DNA of 64,000 nucleotides from positions 62,001 through 126,000 of the forward strand of contig JADJTH010000012.1 in the NCBI GenBank assembly GCA_016711325.1, given 5' to 3'. The notes under the pieces are model-generated. The model saw nothing but the letters and a program-made list of their open reading frames with translations. It did not search any database and had not been told where the DNA came from. A program made the position numbers and the translations under genes. The DNA is from Nigerium sp. (lineage in GTDB: Bacteria > Actinomycetota > Actinomycetes > Propionibacteriales > Propionibacteriaceae). Shown in pieces: positions 8,817 through 18,135 of this stretch. Positions within the stretch are counted from its first letter, which is position 1, and every line of letters starts with the position of its first letter.

Positions 8817-10593
8817 ATGCCCGCCCCCGGCCCGAACGCGCCCCTGAGGCTGCCGCCCATGTGTATCCGCTGCCAAACCGGCCGGGTCGCGTGGAGCAAG
8901 CCGCGGGTCGACGTCTGTTACCAATGCCTTCCCGGCGGCCCGTTCACCCCGCCCCCGTGCACGAGCTGCGGCAGCCGCGAGACCTACTTCAGTCAAGGGT
9001 TGTGCGTCCGCTGCCACCCCCGAGGCCCCGAACACCTGGGCTCCTGCATCGGCTGCCTCGCATGGGGTGTCTACCCGCAATACCGTCTGACCTGCTGGAC
9101 GTGCCGCACGTGGCGCACCCGCTACCCCGAAGGCGTCTGCAAGTACTGCGGCCGATTCAGCCGGATCGGCGAGCAACAGGCTTGCCGGTTGTGTCTCGAG
9201 CAGGCCCGCCTGGTGCAGGAACCCGGCCGGCCACTCGACCTGGCCGCCGCGAACAGCCACGGTCAGCAGCTGTTTTTCGCCAACCTGGTCTCCAAGCGCC
9301 CCCACCTCCCCGGCCCGCGCCAGTCGCTGGCGGAACCCGCCCCGAAACGACCTTCCCCACCCACCCGGCAGCCAGTTCGGCGGCGATGCCTGGCTCCAGG
9401 AACCGCTGTTCGACGCCACACCTGACCCCGACGCGGTCCGGGCCCGCGCCCTCACCCTCGACAGCGACCTGACCCGCTACTGCCGGGCCATCGTCCACGA
9501 CCACGCCCGCCGCTACGGCTGGACCGTCCGGCAACGCAACGCGGTGATCAGCTCCCTGCGAATCCTGCAAACCCTGCGGCCCACACCGACCGCCATGGTG
9601 CGAGCCAGTGACGTCATCGGGTTGCGCCGCTACGACGGCACGATCACCTCGACCCTCGACGTGCTCACCGAAGCCGGGCTGCTCATCGAGGACGTCCCCA
9701 CCAAGATCGAGTCCTACCTCGCCGACCAGACGCGGACCCTGCCACCCACGATGCGCCAACACTTGGAACTGTGGCTGCAGATCATGATCGGTGGTTCCCG
9801 TCAGGCACCCCGGGTGCTGCCCCGCGACCCCACGACGGTCGAGTTCTACCTCAGGGGCATGGCACCCATCGTGCAAGGGTGGGCCGCCAACGGCCACGAG
9901 TCGTTCGCCGGCGTGACCCGCGCCGACGTCGCCGCCGCAGTCGCCGGCATCACCCAGCCACGCACCGGCCGCCACGCCGCCGAACTCGGCCTCAAATCGC
10001 TGTTCCGCACCCTCAAAGGTCGCCGGCTGATCTTCGCTGACCCCACCCGCGGCCTCAAACCCACCCCGGTCGCCACCAACATCCCCCTGCCCCTGGACCC
10101 CGCCCTGATCCGCGACGAGCTGAACTCCCCGAACCGCGCCGTCGCCCTCGCCGTCGCCCTGGTCGCCTTCCACGCCCTGCGCCGCGACCAAATCCGCCAC
10201 CTGAGACTCACCGACATCGCCGACGGCCGACTCACCCTCGGCCAGCGCCACATTCCCCTCGCAGCACCCGTGCGCAGCCGACTGGCCGCCTGGCTCGACC
10301 ACCGCAACCAGACCTGGCCCAACACCGCCAACCCCCACCTGCTCATCACCCGCAAGACAGCACCCCGGCTCACCCCCGTCGGCGCATCCTTCCCTTGGCT
10401 GGACAGCGCGCTGCGTTGCAACGCGCTGCGAGAGGACCGGATCCTGAACGAGATCCACGCCACCGGCGGGGACATCCGCCGCATCTGCGACCTCTTCGGA
10501 CTGACCGTCAGCGGCGCAACCCGCTACCTCAACACCCTCGACCCCCCGCACACCCTCGACCCCCGACGAGCAGGCCACACCCCGCGACCCTGA
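8817..10593 (+). pseudogene. Zinc-ribbon plus recombinase-like protein, frameshifted
   Basis: Two frames belong together. Frame one (8817 to about 9350) encodes repeated CxxC zinc-ribbon pairs (MCIRCQTG, VCYQC, CTSCGS, CVRCH, CIGC, CWTC, CKYCG, CRLC). The second frame is open from about 9350, well before its first start-like codon at 9544, with in-frame sequence such as SQFGGDAWLQEPLFD linking both. The C-terminal 200 residues resemble a tyrosine-recombinase catalytic fold (HALRRDQIRHL; LTLGQRHIPL) but I do not see a convincing tyrosine. Intact length would be about 590 residues, near Tn554 TnpB. A single indel near 9345-9360 in a proline-rich linker explains the break. Confidence 0.65.
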
Positions 10594-10677
10594 CCACCAC
10601 CCATCGCGACCCGGACCCAGGCGCACCACCACGCAGACCCCGACGCTCCCGCCCCCCGCTGCTGCGAGACTGCCGAG

Positions 10678-11013
10678 ATGGACACGCTCAAATCGATCGC
10701 CCTGTTCATCGCCGCGGCCGTCGCCGAGATCGGCGGAGCATGGCTGGTCTGGCAAGGCGTCCGCGAACACCGCGGCTGGCTCTGGATCGGCGCCGGAATG
10801 ATCGCCCTCGGCCTCTACGGGTTCGTCGCCACCCTGCAACCCGACCCCAACTTCGGCCGTATCCTCGCCGCCTACGGCGGCGTCTTCGTCGCCGGCTCGC
10901 TCGCCTGGGGCATGACCTTCGACGGCTTCCGCCCCGACCGCTACGACATCGCCGGCGCCCTCATATGCCTGCTCGGCGTCGCCGTGATCATGTACTCCCC
11001 ACGGGCCATCTGA
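10678..11013 (+). CDS. ynfA: UPF0060 family small membrane protein
   Basis: 111 residues with four predicted membrane helices, the normal YnfA size. Typical features are the AAAVAEIGGAWLVWQGVREHRG opening, ALGLYGFVATLQP and FGRILAAYGGVFV, and a C-terminal DIAGALICLLGVAVIMYSPR. YnfA-like proteins are small-multidrug-resistance-like transporters; substrate here is unknown. It lies 85 bp after the recombinase-like pseudogene and in the same direction, so it may be cassette cargo. Frame is clean. Confidence 0.9.
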   Translation: MDTLKSIALFIAAAVAEIGGAWLVWQGVREHRGWLWIGAGMIALGLYGFVATLQPDPNFGRILAAYGGVFVAGSLAWGMTFDGFRPDRYDIAGALICLLGVAVIMYSPRAI

Positions 11014-11108
11014 ACCCAACCCACACACGTTCCCCGAACATGAACCCCAAACCCACCCCACACGGCTGAGACCACTCAAGTTCACGTTGAAACCGTCAAT
11101 ATTCATGG

Positions 11109-11117
11109 GAACTTCTA
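11109..11117. repeat. 9-bp direct repeat GAACTTCTA, right of recombinase cassette
   Basis: Partner of 7158-7166. The CTA at 11115-11117 is the reverse complement of the VirB4 stop codon, so the cassette would have entered exactly at the 3' end of that gene. Confidence 0.45.
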
Positions 11118-12623
11118 ACCTGCGCCGTCGATGGCCTGGTTGGTGCAGGTGAATGCGGCGGCCGCGGGGTGCAGGACGGTCTGCACCTTGTAGATCTGTT
11201 TGCCCACGCACCACAGGGCCCTCCCTTTGCGTTGGGTGGCCCAGTCGGCCATCAGGTGTTCGGCGATGGGGCCGAGCTCGAGGAGGTCGGCTAGCTCACG
11301 GGCGACGCTGGGGTCCTGCCCGTGCAGGATCTTCAGGTCGGCCAGATTCAGCAGTTCCTTGGCGATCGCGGTCGCCGCGGAGGTCGACTCGCCGACGGTG
11401 AGCATGTCGCCGGGCTTGTGGCCGACGACGAACTGGATCTCCCCGTCGCGGCGCGAGAAGCGCATGTCGGCGTCCAGGCTCTTGACGGCTTCGAGGCCGA
11501 GGCGCATCTGTTTCCACATCTCGTCGCGGATGTTGATGCGCAGGTCGCCGGGGGCCTTGATCTCGCGCATGGCGCGCCCCCACGAGGACAGGCAGGTCAG
11601 CGCGATACCCATCGCATCGTCGCCGAGGGGTTCGAGACGCGACAGGGAGAACGACTGGATCGGCGCCGTCCAGTCCACGGCGATGGTGGTGGGGGCGTCG
11701 AACAGGCCGGCCAGCGCCCCAGTCACGAGCTGGCCGAGCGCGTCCCGCAGCAGGCGGGTCTCGTCGAGGAACTGCCGCGTCGACGCGTACCGGCATTCGG
11801 TGACCAGTTGGTCGGTCGGGTTGGCAAGCAGCTGCCACAGGGCGGGGATGGTGGTCACGTGCAGGGTGTGGTGACCGTCCTGGTAGCCGGTCAGCTGGGC
11901 CAGAGCGGACTCCACGACGCGGGCGTCCGTGGGACCGAACGGGACGCGTTGCTCGCCCACGAACTGGGAGCCGACCAGCCCGCGGATCAGGGTGAGCCAA
12001 CGCCGGAAGATGATGCCGGCCCGTCGTTGGGCTACGACCCGGTCAAGGGCGTCCCAGCCGTCTCCGAGGGGGCCGAAGTCGAGCGGGTTGATGCGGGCAC
12101 TCATGCCCGGGCCGACGGCGAAGGGTTGGACGCCGAACGCGCGGCACAAGGGTTCGTACTCGTCTTTCGGGTCGCCGAGGACGAACACCTTGTAGCCGAA
12201 GTCCATCATCAGGGTCGCGAAGTTCTTGGTGTTGGTCGACTTGCCGCCGCCGGGTTTGCCGAAAGTGATCACGTTGGGATTGGTGACCGGGACGGTGTCG
12301 TCGAGCACCCAGCCGAGCGGGTCGGCGTAGAAGCTGCCCCCGGAGAGTTCGTCGATGCCGATCTGGGCGCCGGTGGGTGGCAGGGGCGGGTTCGCGATGA
12401 ACGGCCACCAAGCCGCCGCCTGGTCACTGGTCATGCGGTACTGGACGACGGGCGTCCGCGCGGAGTTCCACCCACGGCCGGGGCGCCGCTCGCCGTGGCG
12501 CGGCGACGCGTGGAACAGGTACGGCTCCTTGCCGGGACGCTCGGGTTCGGGTTTGGTGGGCAGGTCGTGTCCGAAGTCGGCCAGCAGCTGGGCGGTGGAG
12601 CGCCCGCGGGGCGGTGTCCTCAT
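11115..12623 (-). CDS. VirB4/TraC-like conjugation ATPase
   Basis: Cytoplasmic motor of the type IV secretion channel, about 502 residues. Walker A is GKPGGGKST (near residue 120); a Walker B-like INIRDEMW lies near 360; FVVGHKPGD and the C-terminal LWCVGKQIYKVQTVLHP are family-like. I chose ATG 12623, which overlaps the stop of the SCO6880-family gene by ATGA; an upstream open frame to 13535 is a shadow of that gene. The protein lacks the long N-terminal domain of classic VirB4, which is usual where a separate SCO6880 protein is encoded next to it. It is in the same operon as the VirB6-like and hydrolase genes. Confidence 0.88.
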   Translation of the reverse strand: MRTPPRGRSTAQLLADFGHDLPTKPEPERPGKEPYLFHASPRHGERRPGRGWNSARTPVVQYRMTSDQAAAWWPFIANPPLPPTGAQIGIDELSGGSFYADPLGWVLDDTVPVTNPNVITFGKPGGGKSTNTKNFATLMMDFGYKVFVLGDPKDEYEPLCRAFGVQPFAVGPGMSARINPLDFGPLGDGWDALDRVVAQRRAGIIFRRWLTLIRGLVGSQFVGEQRVPFGPTDARVVESALAQLTGYQDGHHTLHVTTIPALWQLLANPTDQLVTECRYASTRQFLDETRLLRDALGQLVTGALAGLFDAPTTIAVDWTAPIQSFSLSRLEPLGDDAMGIALTCLSSWGRAMREIKAPGDLRINIRDEMWKQMRLGLEAVKSLDADMRFSRRDGEIQFVVGHKPGDMLTVGESTSAATAIAKELLNLADLKILHGQDPSVARELADLLELGPIAEHLMADWATQRKGRALWCVGKQIYKVQTVLHPAAAAFTCTNQAIDGAG

Positions 12624-14128
12624 TCGTCGGCCTTTCGGGTGAGTCCGAGCCCGAGCGGCAGGGTGGCGGCGGCGAAGCCGGCGTCCTGGGCGAGGTCGAG
12701 GCGCAGGGGGGCGAAGCCGGCGCGCCGGATGGACGCGTCGAGGCGGCGTCCGAACTCGGCGACGCGCATGGTCTTGGCGACGGTGACACACGCGACCGCG
12801 TACGGGCGGGTGAGGGCATGGCCCGAGGCGAGCTTCGCGTCGAGGCGGTGGGCCCGGGTGACGTTGGCGCGATCGCGGGACCGTTGCCGGATCTGGAGCC
12901 GACCGCGGAGCCCCTCCCCCATGTCGGCGGCCCATTCGCCGGACGCCGTCTGCCGATCGGCGCGGCTGAACGGCAGGATCGGGAACACGACCGTGTAGCT
13001 GCGCCGCTCTCCCGGTTCGCTGGGGGTCAGCACCGGAGCCAGGGCGCCGAGGCAGGCACCCCGGTCGGGGAGCTTGATGGTGGAACTGATCGAGTTCCAA
13101 GCGTCGTGGGAGTAGTGCCGCATCGTGGTGTCGGCGCCGGAGGGGCCGGCCATCGCCCACGGCACTTCGGTGCACACCGCTGGGTCGGTCTGGTGGGCGG
13201 CGAGGGAGTCGATGATCCCGGCGCGGTCGGAGGGCGCGAACCCGGTGCGGACCGCGAGCGCCAGTTGGGGCGAGGTGAGCCAGGCGACGTCGGTCATGCC
13301 CATGCCGCCGCGCAGCATGGCGGAGATCTCGTCGGCGAGCGCGTAGAGGACGCGGGTGCGTCCCTCCAGGCCGCCGCCGAACTCGCGCGCCTGCTTCGCA
13401 ATGCGCGCCTCGGGAACCACGAACGTGACGAACGACTCGGTGCGCACCGCGGCCCGGGTCAACGCGGTCGCGAGCTCGTCGTTCATCCGGCGGGCCAGCT
13501 CGGGGCCGTCGGGACGCCGATGCGTCGCGATCCACTGCTGCCGTTCGGCGCCGTCGTCGGGGACCGTGCGGACCAGGAAAACCACGTCGCTGATCAGGGA
13601 CGCCCGGGCGGCGACGTCCAGCAGTTCAGTCAGACCGCGGCCGTACTGGTCGCGACGGTCACCTTCGGCCATGCCGACACCTGGGTGCCGGATGGCGGCG
13701 GTCATCGCCCAGGTGCGCAGGCCGTGGTCCTGGATGACTGCGTACCGGGTCTGCGATGGGCCCTTCGGGGCACCGTCGTGGACCTCGATGCCGGTCATCA
13801 CCCCGGGGAGGTCCGCGGCCTCGAGGGCTTCGGCCTTGCCCGTGGCGGCCTTGCTGCGCCACGACGTCCATCCGAACGCCTTGCCGACGGTGAAGCTGAG
13901 GCTGGCGAGCAGCCAGCCGGCAGCCGATCGGCCACGGACGGGGACGACGACCACCACCGTCACCATGGCTGCGATCGCGGAGAGCTGGGCCGCGAGCAGC
14001 CAGCGTTGCTGGTTGGCGGCCACAAACACAGGGATAACCGCGAGCGTCAAGGCCGCGAGCCGGGGCCCGGTCAGCCCGAAGAAGAAGCCGACCCGGTCCG
14101 GGCCGTAGTCGTCGTACACCGCTGCCAT
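12620..14128 (-). CDS. SCO6880-family conjugation membrane protein
   Basis: About 502 residues. Two N-terminal membrane helices (about 20-70, PrgI-like) follow the YGPDRVGFFFGLTG signature; the remainder is a soluble domain resembling the VirB4 N-terminal region. The family is found in actinobacterial conjugative elements and pairs with a VirB4-type ATPase, as here with an ATGA overlap. The ATG at 14128 gives the conserved MAAVYDDYG start; the frame is open to 14164, which would overlap the preceding gene. No damage seen. Confidence 0.85.
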   Translation of the reverse strand: MAAVYDDYGPDRVGFFFGLTGPRLAALTLAVIPVFVAANQQRWLLAAQLSAIAAMVTVVVVVPVRGRSAAGWLLASLSFTVGKAFGWTSWRSKAATGKAEALEAADLPGVMTGIEVHDGAPKGPSQTRYAVIQDHGLRTWAMTAAIRHPGVGMAEGDRRDQYGRGLTELLDVAARASLISDVVFLVRTVPDDGAERQQWIATHRRPDGPELARRMNDELATALTRAAVRTESFVTFVVPEARIAKQAREFGGGLEGRTRVLYALADEISAMLRGGMGMTDVAWLTSPQLALAVRTGFAPSDRAGIIDSLAAHQTDPAVCTEVPWAMAGPSGADTTMRHYSHDAWNSISSTIKLPDRGACLGALAPVLTPSEPGERRSYTVVFPILPFSRADRQTASGEWAADMGEGLRGRLQIRQRSRDRANVTRAHRLDAKLASGHALTRPYAVACVTVAKTMRVAEFGRRLDASIRRAGFAPLRLDLAQDAGFAAATLPLGLGLTRKADE

Positions 14129-14144
14129 GACGAGACCGCCGTTG

Positions 14145-14381
14145 TCAGAAGGTCGGGGCGGCACCCGAAGGTGACGCGAACGGGAGCGGGACGCTCGTGT
14201 CGAGTCGGGGATCGCGGACGTCGTGCGGGACGTCCATGAGTTCGAGTTCGGCGACGCCGGCGGCTTCGACCTGCTGGGCGCGGACGCGGCGGGTCTCCCT
14301 CACGCGCCAGTCCTGGTCCAGAAGCGCTGGCTGCGAGTCGGGTGCGTCGGCGTCCGGGTAGGGGTAGGTCCAGTCATCCAT
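14145..14381 (-). CDS. Small hypothetical protein of the secretion operon
   Basis: 78 residues, acidic, with no membrane segment (MDDWTYPYPDADAPDSQPALLD, later RVRETRRVRAQQVEAAG). ATG 14381 is preceded by a good GGAGG about 8 bases away, which decides the start against the longer frame to 14513. It lies 16 bp upstream of the SCO6880 gene in the same direction and is probably co-transcribed. I do not recognise a family. It is now the first surviving gene of the downstream half of the split operon. Confidence 0.65.
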   Translation of the reverse strand: MDDWTYPYPDADAPDSQPALLDQDWRVRETRRVRAQQVEAAGVAELELMDVPHDVRDPRLDTSVPLPFASPSGAAPTF

Positions 14382-14727
14382 ACGGGAGCCTCCTGTCGTC
14401 TGGGGTGACCGACGCCACCTCACCCGCATAACGGGGGCGGGGTCTGGCCCGTGGACATCCCGCGGCGCAGGAACGGATCGGCTTGTGCACACGCGGCACC
14501 TCCTCGCCGTCATCGCCCCATCTGAGGTGCGCTAGGTCTCGAGGTCCGATCCGACACCCAACACTCACCTTCGCGGCGCCGTGCGCATCCGCGTCCTGGG
14601 CAACTTCAAGCAGGGCTTGCTGCTAGAAGGATCGTCGGCCCGGCGGCGGCGTCCGTAGCGCGTAGAACGCGATGGCGACGCCACCCCGACTCGGCCGAGT
14701 TACCTCCCTGCGCGACCGTGATTGCTG
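14382..14727. other. Gene-free junction between cargo and secretion operon
   Basis: I see no convincing gene; short open frames here lack ribosome sites and coding-like composition. Because the operon should continue from the VirB6-like gene (25362) into the gene at 14381, this stretch should contain one boundary of the cargo insertion. I could not find a repeat shared with 25314-25361. Confidence 0.5.
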
Positions 14728-15651
14728 CTACCCCATGCTGTTGAGCGCGATGTGCACAACGGAGGGGACGAGCAGGTTGCGGGTGCGTTCGAACAGGATG
14801 CCCAGCGCTAGCCCCAGCAGCGACTGCTGGACGATGGTGATCGCGATGGCTGACAGGAGCCCGGCATGGTCGGTGTTGGTGTAACCGGACCCGAGGTGCC
14901 AGACGCCGAACAAGAGGGCCTGGACGACGAGAGCCCATCCTGGCCCGGCGATGAGCCGTAGCCGCGTTTGCAGGAGGCCTCTGAACAGGAACTCTTCGAG
15001 GAAGCCGTTCTGCATGAAGTGGGAGGCGAAGCGGCCCAGCAGGCGAACGATCGTCTCCTGGCCAACGATCAGGGTGTAGGCGAACCAGGTAACCGGAATC
15101 ACGCAGCAGATCAGCAGTGCGCGGCCGACCCGGTGGCCCTTGCCGAAGCCCAAGGTGGAGGGACGGGCGCCCGCGAGGAGGAGTACGAGCAGCGGGATGA
15201 CGACGTAGGTGGCCGGGTTGACGACGAAGTTGCCGAGACCCTCCCCGAACCATCGTTCGCCCAACCCTTGGAGCCAGCGCGTCAACGGGGTCCACCACGG
15301 GATGGCCGCATCGTCGGCAGTGACGTGGTGGAAGGCGAGATTGTTCCACCCGGTGAGTGCGATGAAGACCGACACCAGCCCCAGCTGCACCCATACACGT
15401 CGGCGTGCAGCGCCGGTCACGACGCTCGGGGCGCGTGCGGGGTCGGTGGCCGCCGTGACAAGCAGGCTGAGGGAGAGCAGGACGAGTCCGACGACGATGC
15501 CCGCCACCGGGATGTCGTGTCCCCCAAGGGCGAGCACGAGGACGGCTGCGAGCCACACTGCGATGTAGAACCGCGCCGCTGCCGAGCCGGCGACCTTCTT
15601 CACCACGTCGATGATGCTGTTCAGGGAATCCGACCGCTGTCCTGCTGTCAC
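14728..15651 (-). CDS. CPBP-family intramembrane protease
   Basis: About 307 residues, seven or eight hydrophobic segments. The Abi/CPBP motifs are present: EEFLFRGLLQTR (Glu pair near 217), FGVWHLGSG and HIALN at the C-terminus. Members are CAAX-type proteases or bacteriocin-immunity proteins; the substrate here is unknown. Start is uncertain: GTG 15651 has AGGAAGG 14 bases upstream, longer than ideal, and the frame is open to 15864 but would run into the hydrolase gene. It lies 80 bp downstream of the hydrolase on the same strand. Confidence 0.75.
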   Translation of the reverse strand: MTAGQRSDSLNSIIDVVKKVAGSAAARFYIAVWLAAVLVLALGGHDIPVAGIVVGLVLLSLSLLVTAATDPARAPSVVTGAARRRVWVQLGLVSVFIALTGWNNLAFHHVTADDAAIPWWTPLTRWLQGLGERWFGEGLGNFVVNPATYVVIPLLVLLLAGARPSTLGFGKGHRVGRALLICCVIPVTWFAYTLIVGQETIVRLLGRFASHFMQNGFLEEFLFRGLLQTRLRLIAGPGWALVVQALLFGVWHLGSGYTNTDHAGLLSAIAITIVQQSLLGLALGILFERTRNLLVPSVVHIALNSMG

Positions 15652-15731
15652 GATGATGCAACTCGCCTTCCTATGGGTGCCGATGGACGGTGCAACGTGC
15701 CCGGGGATGATCAGCTGATGCGTGTCCGCCT

Positions 15732-16715
15732 TCAGCCGAGAAACGCGGTCAGCGACTCGGTGATGTGCTGTGAGTGGGTCCAGTGCAGGTAGTGGCCGCC
15801 GTCCAGGACCACGAGTTCGCCACGACGTACCGAGTCGAGCTGTTGCTGGTGCGCCGGACGCCAACGTGGGTGGGCGTCGACGAGCTGGTGCGACACGAAC
15901 GCCAGCACCGGAAGATCGGGTGGGTACGTCAGGCCCGCGACCGCGGACAGGTTCGCTGCAGACTGAGTGCCTTCATCGGTGATCGCCGGATTCGCGTAGT
16001 TCCAGATCATCATCAAACGGATCCGCTCCAGGGCTCGGTCGGAATAGACGCCGGCAGGGGCGGAGGGTGCAGTGAGGGTCGGGTCCAGCATGGTCATCCA
16101 CCGCACCCAGCCGGTCACCGACATCAGCCGTTGCCCCATGCCGATCGGGGGTGCGACGGTGAACGCTTCGGGAACGGTCCCGTCGAGGGTGACCAAGGCC
16201 GAGACCTCGCGGGGGAAGCGATTCACGTAGTCCAGAGCGTAGATCGCTGCCATGGAGTGGGCCACGAGGACGCAATCGGTCACGTGGAGCGTCGCAAGGG
16301 TGTCGTGCAGTTCGACGGACACGTTCTCGACGGTGCGCTCCGTGACCTCCAGATCGCTGTAGCCGTACCCGAACCGTTCGACCACCACTACGGTGTAGGT
16401 GTCGTCGAGTTCATCGACGAGGGGTGCGAAGTCGAGTACCGGTGATGGGGTGCCGTAGCCCCCGAGCAGCACCACGGTCCGCTCCCCATCCCCGCTGACC
16501 GACACGTTGACCTGCCCGCCCGTGATGCGGACCCTGTCGCCGTACGGGTCGGTGTTGGCCTTCTCGAACGCCCCCAGGGCTGCATTGCTGAGCGTCGAGA
16601 CCGCCACCAACGCCACGACCGACAGTAAGACGGACCGGGTCACCCGCAGCAACCTGGCCCCTCGTCCGCCGGTGGCACGCGCCGGGAACGTCGGCGACGG
16701 TCGGGTGGCATTCAC
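15732..16715 (-). CDS. Alpha/beta hydrolase, membrane-anchored
   Basis: About 327 residues. An N-terminal hydrophobic helix (about 27-45) suggests membrane anchoring or export. The fold shows VVLLGGYGTPS (oxyanion loop), the nucleophile Ser in LVAHSMAAIYALDY and a catalytic His in GGHYLHWT near the end. Ser-loop AHSMA is a variant of GHSMG. Substrate cannot be read from the sequence. GTG 16715 was chosen to begin just ahead of the basic-plus-hydrophobic N-terminus. Confidence 0.75.
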   Translation of the reverse strand: MNATRPSPTFPARATGGRGARLLRVTRSVLLSVVALVAVSTLSNAALGAFEKANTDPYGDRVRITGGQVNVSVSGDGERTVVLLGGYGTPSPVLDFAPLVDELDDTYTVVVVERFGYGYSDLEVTERTVENVSVELHDTLATLHVTDCVLVAHSMAAIYALDYVNRFPREVSALVTLDGTVPEAFTVAPPIGMGQRLMSVTGWVRWMTMLDPTLTAPSAPAGVYSDRALERIRLMMIWNYANPAITDEGTQSAANLSAVAGLTYPPDLPVLAFVSHQLVDAHPRWRPAHQQQLDSVRRGELVVLDGGHYLHWTHSQHITESLTAFLG

Positions 16716-16734
16716 GCCCGCCCGACTCGGCACG

Positions 16735-17369
16735 TCAGCGTCCTGATGAGGATGGCGTTGCGTCCTGAGATCGCGCGAACGCTTTGAGCAGGAAGGCGAA
16801 GACCACGAGCAGTGCGCCGGTGAACCAACCGGCAGCGATCGACGGAACGAGTGGCACATACAGGAGGAGGACGCCGACCAGTGTCATCAGCGCGGCAAGG
16901 ACGGCAAACAGACGCATGCCGTACAGAAACACGAAAGGAAGGTAGTGGGCGCCCACGATCACCATGCACGCCGGAAAGAACAGGTCGCTGCGACCGCCGA
17001 GCATCGCCACGACTGCGACGAACCGATCGGAACCGTGAAGGCGATCTGCATCGCCAAACCAGCCATGGGATGACCCGCCGGCAATGACGCCGCCCGACCA
17101 GACAGCCGAAGGGCCAAGGTCGTCAGCGGGAAGATCAGGACCCCACCGAAGAACAGGGTGAGAACGGCAGCCGACGGAGAAACCCACGTCGCGACCGAGG
17201 CGGCAGCCAGCCACACCACCCCCGACACCAGTTGACCGTAGAAACCGCCCTCGTAGACACCGCGCACGTCGCGTTGAGCATCCCGGATCGACACGTCCAC
17301 CTCAGGCGCCGGTTCGTGAGCCCGCGGTGGCTGGTTCCCGCGAGGAGACCCAGATCTGCGCATGCCCAC
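16735..17369 (-). pseudogene. DUF7010-like membrane protein, frameshifted
   Basis: Two overlapping minus-strand frames make one protein. The first (17369 to about 17028) reads VYEGGFYGQLVSGVVWLAA... LPAGHPMAGLAMQIAFTVPIG; the second continues with FVAVVAMLGGRSDLFFPACM and VGAHYLPFVFLYGMRLFAVL. Multiple membrane helices and the GAHYLPFVFLYGM motif point to the DUF7010 family as I recall it; function unknown. A one-base loss near 17028 (ATCGGTTCGTC) explains the break. GTG 17300 is an alternative start. Confidence 0.6.
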
Positions 17370-17524
17370 CGGGCTCCACCAGCAGCCTCCGCATACCTCT
17401 CCCCTCGCGAGTGGTGCGCTTGCACGAACATGGCCACACTACGCCTGATGAACGACCGCCCCACCACAGGCGTGCGGTGACCCAACCTGACCGGAACGAC
17501 TCTCGCCCGTGACAGACTCCGAGC

Positions 17525-18012
17525 ATGGAGAGTCGCCCGAGCCCCATTCCGAGGACGGCTCACCCCAAGAAGTACAGGCTCGGCTTTTCGCCGGAAGGAC
17601 TCGTCGCCTTCCTCCTGCCCATGATTCCCAATGTTCTGTGGCACTCCTGCCGCCGGTTTCGCCCGTCCTGTCCGCGAACGATTCTGCCTCGCCGATCGTG
17701 GGGGCAATCGGAACCGTGGCCCAGTCGATGATGATCGCCCTGCTCATACTGGTCATCAACACGCGGCGACGACCGTCAGCGAGCAAGAGAGTCTTCGCAG
17801 CGGCAGGGGCAGCGTGCTTGATCGGCTACCTGATGTTGTGGGTGTTGTACTTCACTGCGCCGATCACGCCGATGCTCCTGCTGATGATGGCGGTCCTGCC
17901 GTCTGCCTACTTCATCTGCGTGGGGCTGTATCTGGAGAACTACCCCTCCCTCGTTCCGGCAACGCTGTTCGCTGTCATTCACACGGCAACCACCGCGACC
18001 AACTACTTCTGA
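17525..18012 (+). pseudogene. Small membrane protein, frameshifted
   Basis: Frame one (from ATG 17525) reads KKYRLGFSPEGLVAFLLPMIPNVLW; frame two, from about 17640, continues LLPPVSPVLSANDSASPIVGAIGTVAQS and then four hydrophobic segments to NYF. The joined product of about 162 residues looks like one coherent multi-helix protein of unknown function. A one-base deletion around 17640-17645 accounts for the frame change. It faces the DUF7010-like gene divergently. Confidence 0.55.
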
Positions 18013-18077
18013 GCCCAGCGGGCGACGAGACCCATCGCGCGACGGGGTCGCCGCCTCCGGGGTGAGCTTGATCCCTC

Positions 18078-18119
18078 TTGACGATGCGGGATACACCCGT
18101 ATGCTGAATACACACGTAT
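18078..18119 (+). promoter_or_regulatory. Promoter with two ATACACNCGTAT operator repeats
   Basis: TTGACG at 18078-18083 and TATGCT at 18100-18105 (16-bp spacer) form a plausible promoter for the CPBP-tetR pair. ATACACCCGTAT (18091-18102) and ATACACACGTAT (18108-18119) are near-identical, each an imperfect palindrome, 17 bp apart start to start. They cover the -10 and start region, as expected for repression by the TetR protein encoded at 18936. Confidence 0.6.
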
Positions 18120-18135
18120 CCCACGGAGGCTCTTG

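Larger units (their letters stand above)
7167..11117 (+). mobile_element. Tn554-like recombinase cassette carrying ynfA (about 3.95 kb)
   Basis: Three plus-strand genes in series: a tyrosine recombinase of 365 codons, a small HTH protein of 116 codons and a roughly 590-codon zinc-ribbon/recombinase-like protein (frameshifted). The sizes parallel TnpA (about 361), TnpC (about 125) and TnpB (about 630) of Tn554, in a different order. A UPF0060 membrane gene follows as likely cargo. The block sits against the direction of the secretion operon between VirB4 and the NlpC/P60 gene, bordered by the GAACTTCTA repeat. Exact ends are inferred. Confidence 0.5.

Noticed and set aside
7164..11214. Very long minus-strand open frames over the recombinase cassette
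   Set aside because: They are antisense shadows of GC-rich genes: no family motifs, Gly/Arg/Ala-biased text, and strong motif evidence on the plus strand.
11322..14239. Long plus-strand open frames opposite the VirB4 and SCO6880 genes
   Set aside because: They are shadows; the minus strand has Walker motifs, operon overlaps and ribosome sites.
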